A stretch of 64,000 bases of DNA from assembly GCA_963743705.1 (NCBI GenBank), contig CAVUQS010000020.1, forward strand, positions 1 through 64,000. The letters are read 5' to 3'. A program made the translations under genes and the position numbers. Within the stretch, counting starts at the first letter, position 1, and the number at the start of each line of letters is the position of its first letter. The notes beneath the pieces are model-generated. The model did not search any database. It had not been told where the DNA came from and was given only the letters and a program-made list of their open reading frames with translations. The DNA comes from PALSA-243 sp963743705. Lineage in GTDB: Bacteria; Acidobacteriota; Terriglobia; Bryobacterales; Bryobacteraceae. Below are positions 63,501 to 64,000 of the stretch, in pieces.

Positions 63501-64000
63501 ACGGCCGCGCCCGCCATTCGCGCCTGGCGCCAGCAACTCTTGCCATGGCTGAAGGCGGGAGAACATAGCGTGGCGCACGGCCGCTCGGCGCTGGCGAACC
63601 TGCTGGCGGGCGCGCAGCTTGCTCTTTGCGTGGTGCTGCTGACGAGCGCAGGCCTGGCCTCGCGGTCGCTCTATCTTCTCGGCACGGCCGATCTGCACTT
63701 CGACAAGAATCATTTGCTGCTGATGCATGTGAGCACTTCGGGCGCGGCGCAGTCGCAAGAGCAGAACATCGCCTTGCTGGAACGCCTGCGGCGCGGCGTG
63801 AGCGGCTTACCCGGCGTCACGGCGGCGTCTTACGGCAGCGCCGTGCCGCCGTCGAATTTCGGCGGCTGGAACGGCGACGTGAGCGCGCAGGGCTCGGCGC
63901 AAACGGTGCACGTGGCGGGCATGAACGTGGGCCCGCAATATTTGGAGACGTTGGGCGCGCCGATTGCGATGGGCCGCGCGATTTCCGAGGCTGACGTTGC
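60534..64000 (+). CDS. Fusion permease: ABC-2-like membrane domain joined to a MacB/FtsX-type (ADOP-like) permease; 3' end beyond the window
   Basis: The frame from the ATG at 60534 is open for more than 1,150 codons and leaves the window without a stop. Residues 1-~590 are a polytopic membrane domain (many helices; FRVLYRDFLKRMIDLEILS; MPDRRDVLVLGPLPVSTAV), similar to the putative ABC-2 exporter permeases of Acidobacteria. From about residue 597 the sequence switches to the ADOP pattern: RDLSLGVRALRKAPGFSTAA, LGIGGNTAIYSLIHGVLTRP, a periplasmic core and CANVANLMLARSVARQREMALRRALGAS. The soluble prefix usual in ADOP proteins is replaced by the ABC-2-like half. No ATPase gene is adjacent in the window. 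Substrate unknown. Confidence 0.8.
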   Translation, partial: MRQPVATRQFRVLYRDFLKRMIDLEILSARGEAQTLLVQFAAILGALSFVMAVYLLPRYGTSPLPHTRLLTLAWLDQEFLIGTTMAIAGLFSVLAWNAVMPDRRDVLVLGPLPVSTAVIARSKIAALLTSLAVSVVAINAFTGLGYPGVLAPAGGFFGFLRSLAAYWITMGAAALFICAALLTVQGIAAQVLSYRVFQRVSSFLQLAAFFVILGAYFLKPPLATIAGLTAPSHQRLLAWIPTYWFLGLFQTLNGSMHPVFGPLAARAFWALAIVITSAATLYALAYRRVWRRIVEQPDIAPGDRSRPAGELMARLAGGLLPRSIDRAILLFTARTIARSRQHRLVLAAYAGVAFAIGLAYLKSYLYGAQRPWDADASLIAPSVVMMVFAVLGARAVFALPIALPANWVFRITAVHSPRAYFSAARKALAGAVVIPVWLACAAVYLALWRGAKPWQHLLTLALLGAILVCASMARFRKIPFACSYLPGKANMNVRLGIYALPFFLLCDTGVRIEVAALHAPLGFVVLLAILAALAFLAWRRAQKLSAAPRQRLQFEELPKTDFTWLGLSESPASESYDTSVDFPRERASLGTVLEQLARDLSLGVRALRKAPGFSTAAIAVIALGIGGNTAIYSLIHGVLTRPAPGVRAEGLVNFGFTVHGRPEEPEASYFEYVNYVYESQSVKPLAASGFSFFTLALPDASYELRGMRVTQNYFETLGVGIVRGRGFTTEEARGAEGLPAVIAYHVWQNQFHGENVIGRVVALNGCAATIVGVTAPGFTGTHFAPHFEVGVPLEGYARLCRGARDLDDQRMASLEMIGRLAPRRSLRQAQAEFEGIGRILDRDYPDVERGRVPILAGYSATAFTPIQREQGRLFAAALSGVGILTLLIVCANVANLMLARSVARQREMALRRALGASHGRILRLLFFEGLTLSIVAAAAAWVFAWWAARAIVKLVPPLASGVRIEPDFTPDSAVALYAIALAALSALAFTAAPAIRAWRQQLLPWLKAGEHSVAHGRSALANLLAGAQLALCVVLLTSAGLASRSLYLLGTADLHFDKNHLLLMHVSTSGAAQSQEQNIALLERLRRGVSGLPGVTAASYGSAVPPSNFGGWNGDVSAQGSAQTVHVAGMNVGPQYLETLGAPIAMGRAISEADV

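Overview
The window reads as one GC-rich (roughly 60-65%), gene-dense bacterial chromosome segment, most likely from an acidobacterium of the Solibacter/Bryobacter type. This inference rests on protein families that concentrate in that phylum: duplicated orphan (ADOP) MacB-like permeases with a PadR regulator, two DUF3738 (TIGR03435) proteins, two VWFA-related proteins of the TIGR03436 type, a TIGR03067 protein, a BlaI/M56 pair and a PEGA-tailed Ser/Thr kinase. Housekeeping genes (recA, dnaG-rpoD, rnc, rpe, tdk, tatA, HU) show a chromosome, not a plasmid or phage. I saw no rRNA, tRNA, CRISPR array, integrase or insertion sequence.

Layout. 1-3.9 kb: padR, an ADOP permease and a DUF3738 gene in one leftward unit with a 14-bp perfect palindrome at its promoter. 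4-10.5 kb: YceI, an MFS exporter, tdk, an imperfect palindromic repeat, then a leftward unit rpe-bamD-receiver-yajQ-hydrolase. 10.7-14 kb: a DUF433/DUF5615 toxin-antitoxin-like pair and small secreted or TPR proteins. 14.1-20.6 kb: recA with a divergent recA paralogue directly behind it, HU, tatA, dnaG and rpoD. 20.7-28.9 kb: an RRM protein, a PEGA Ser/Thr kinase, and a rightward unit of multi-domain response regulator, membrane HEAT protein, catalytically degenerate family-2 glycosyltransferase, TIM-barrel isomerase and sugar epimerase. 29-37.6 kb: a large secreted beta-propeller/Ig-like protein, two VWA proteins and a TIGR03067 protein. 37.6-43.6 kb: split methylmalonyl-CoA mutase, phosphomannomutase and a large polytopic membrane protein. 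43.6-49.4 kb: DUF1572, DUF2007, DUF167, a Wzt-type ATPase, DUF3738 and, divergently, blaI plus an M56 peptidase with a TPR tail. 49.4-53.8 kb: a glycan-type unit (SDR, methyltransferase, GT2, DegT aminotransferase, PhzF). 53.9-60.2 kb: rnc, two TPR proteins, a TonB-dependent receptor and a GT39-like membrane protein. 60.2-64 kb: a PCP_red-like mini-protein and a very large permease that runs off the window.

Three threads stand out. (1) The BlaI/M56 locus has a perfect palindrome that overlaps two divergent promoters, one for blaI-M56 and one for DUF3738-wzt; this looks like a non-beta-lactam BlaR/BlaI-type circuit. (2) The operon with a REC-HPt-pseudoREC-REC regulator, a HEAT membrane protein and a dead GT2 looks like an uncharacterised signalling or envelope system. 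(3) Several promoters place the predicted transcription start at, or within a few bases of, the start codon, so leaderless mRNAs are probably common here.

Four genes (an ADOP permease, a DUF3738, a TIM-barrel isomerase and an SDR epimerase) carry single-base frame disruptions, while the core genes are intact. Most of the lost bases fall in short homopolymers, so assembly error is as likely as decay.
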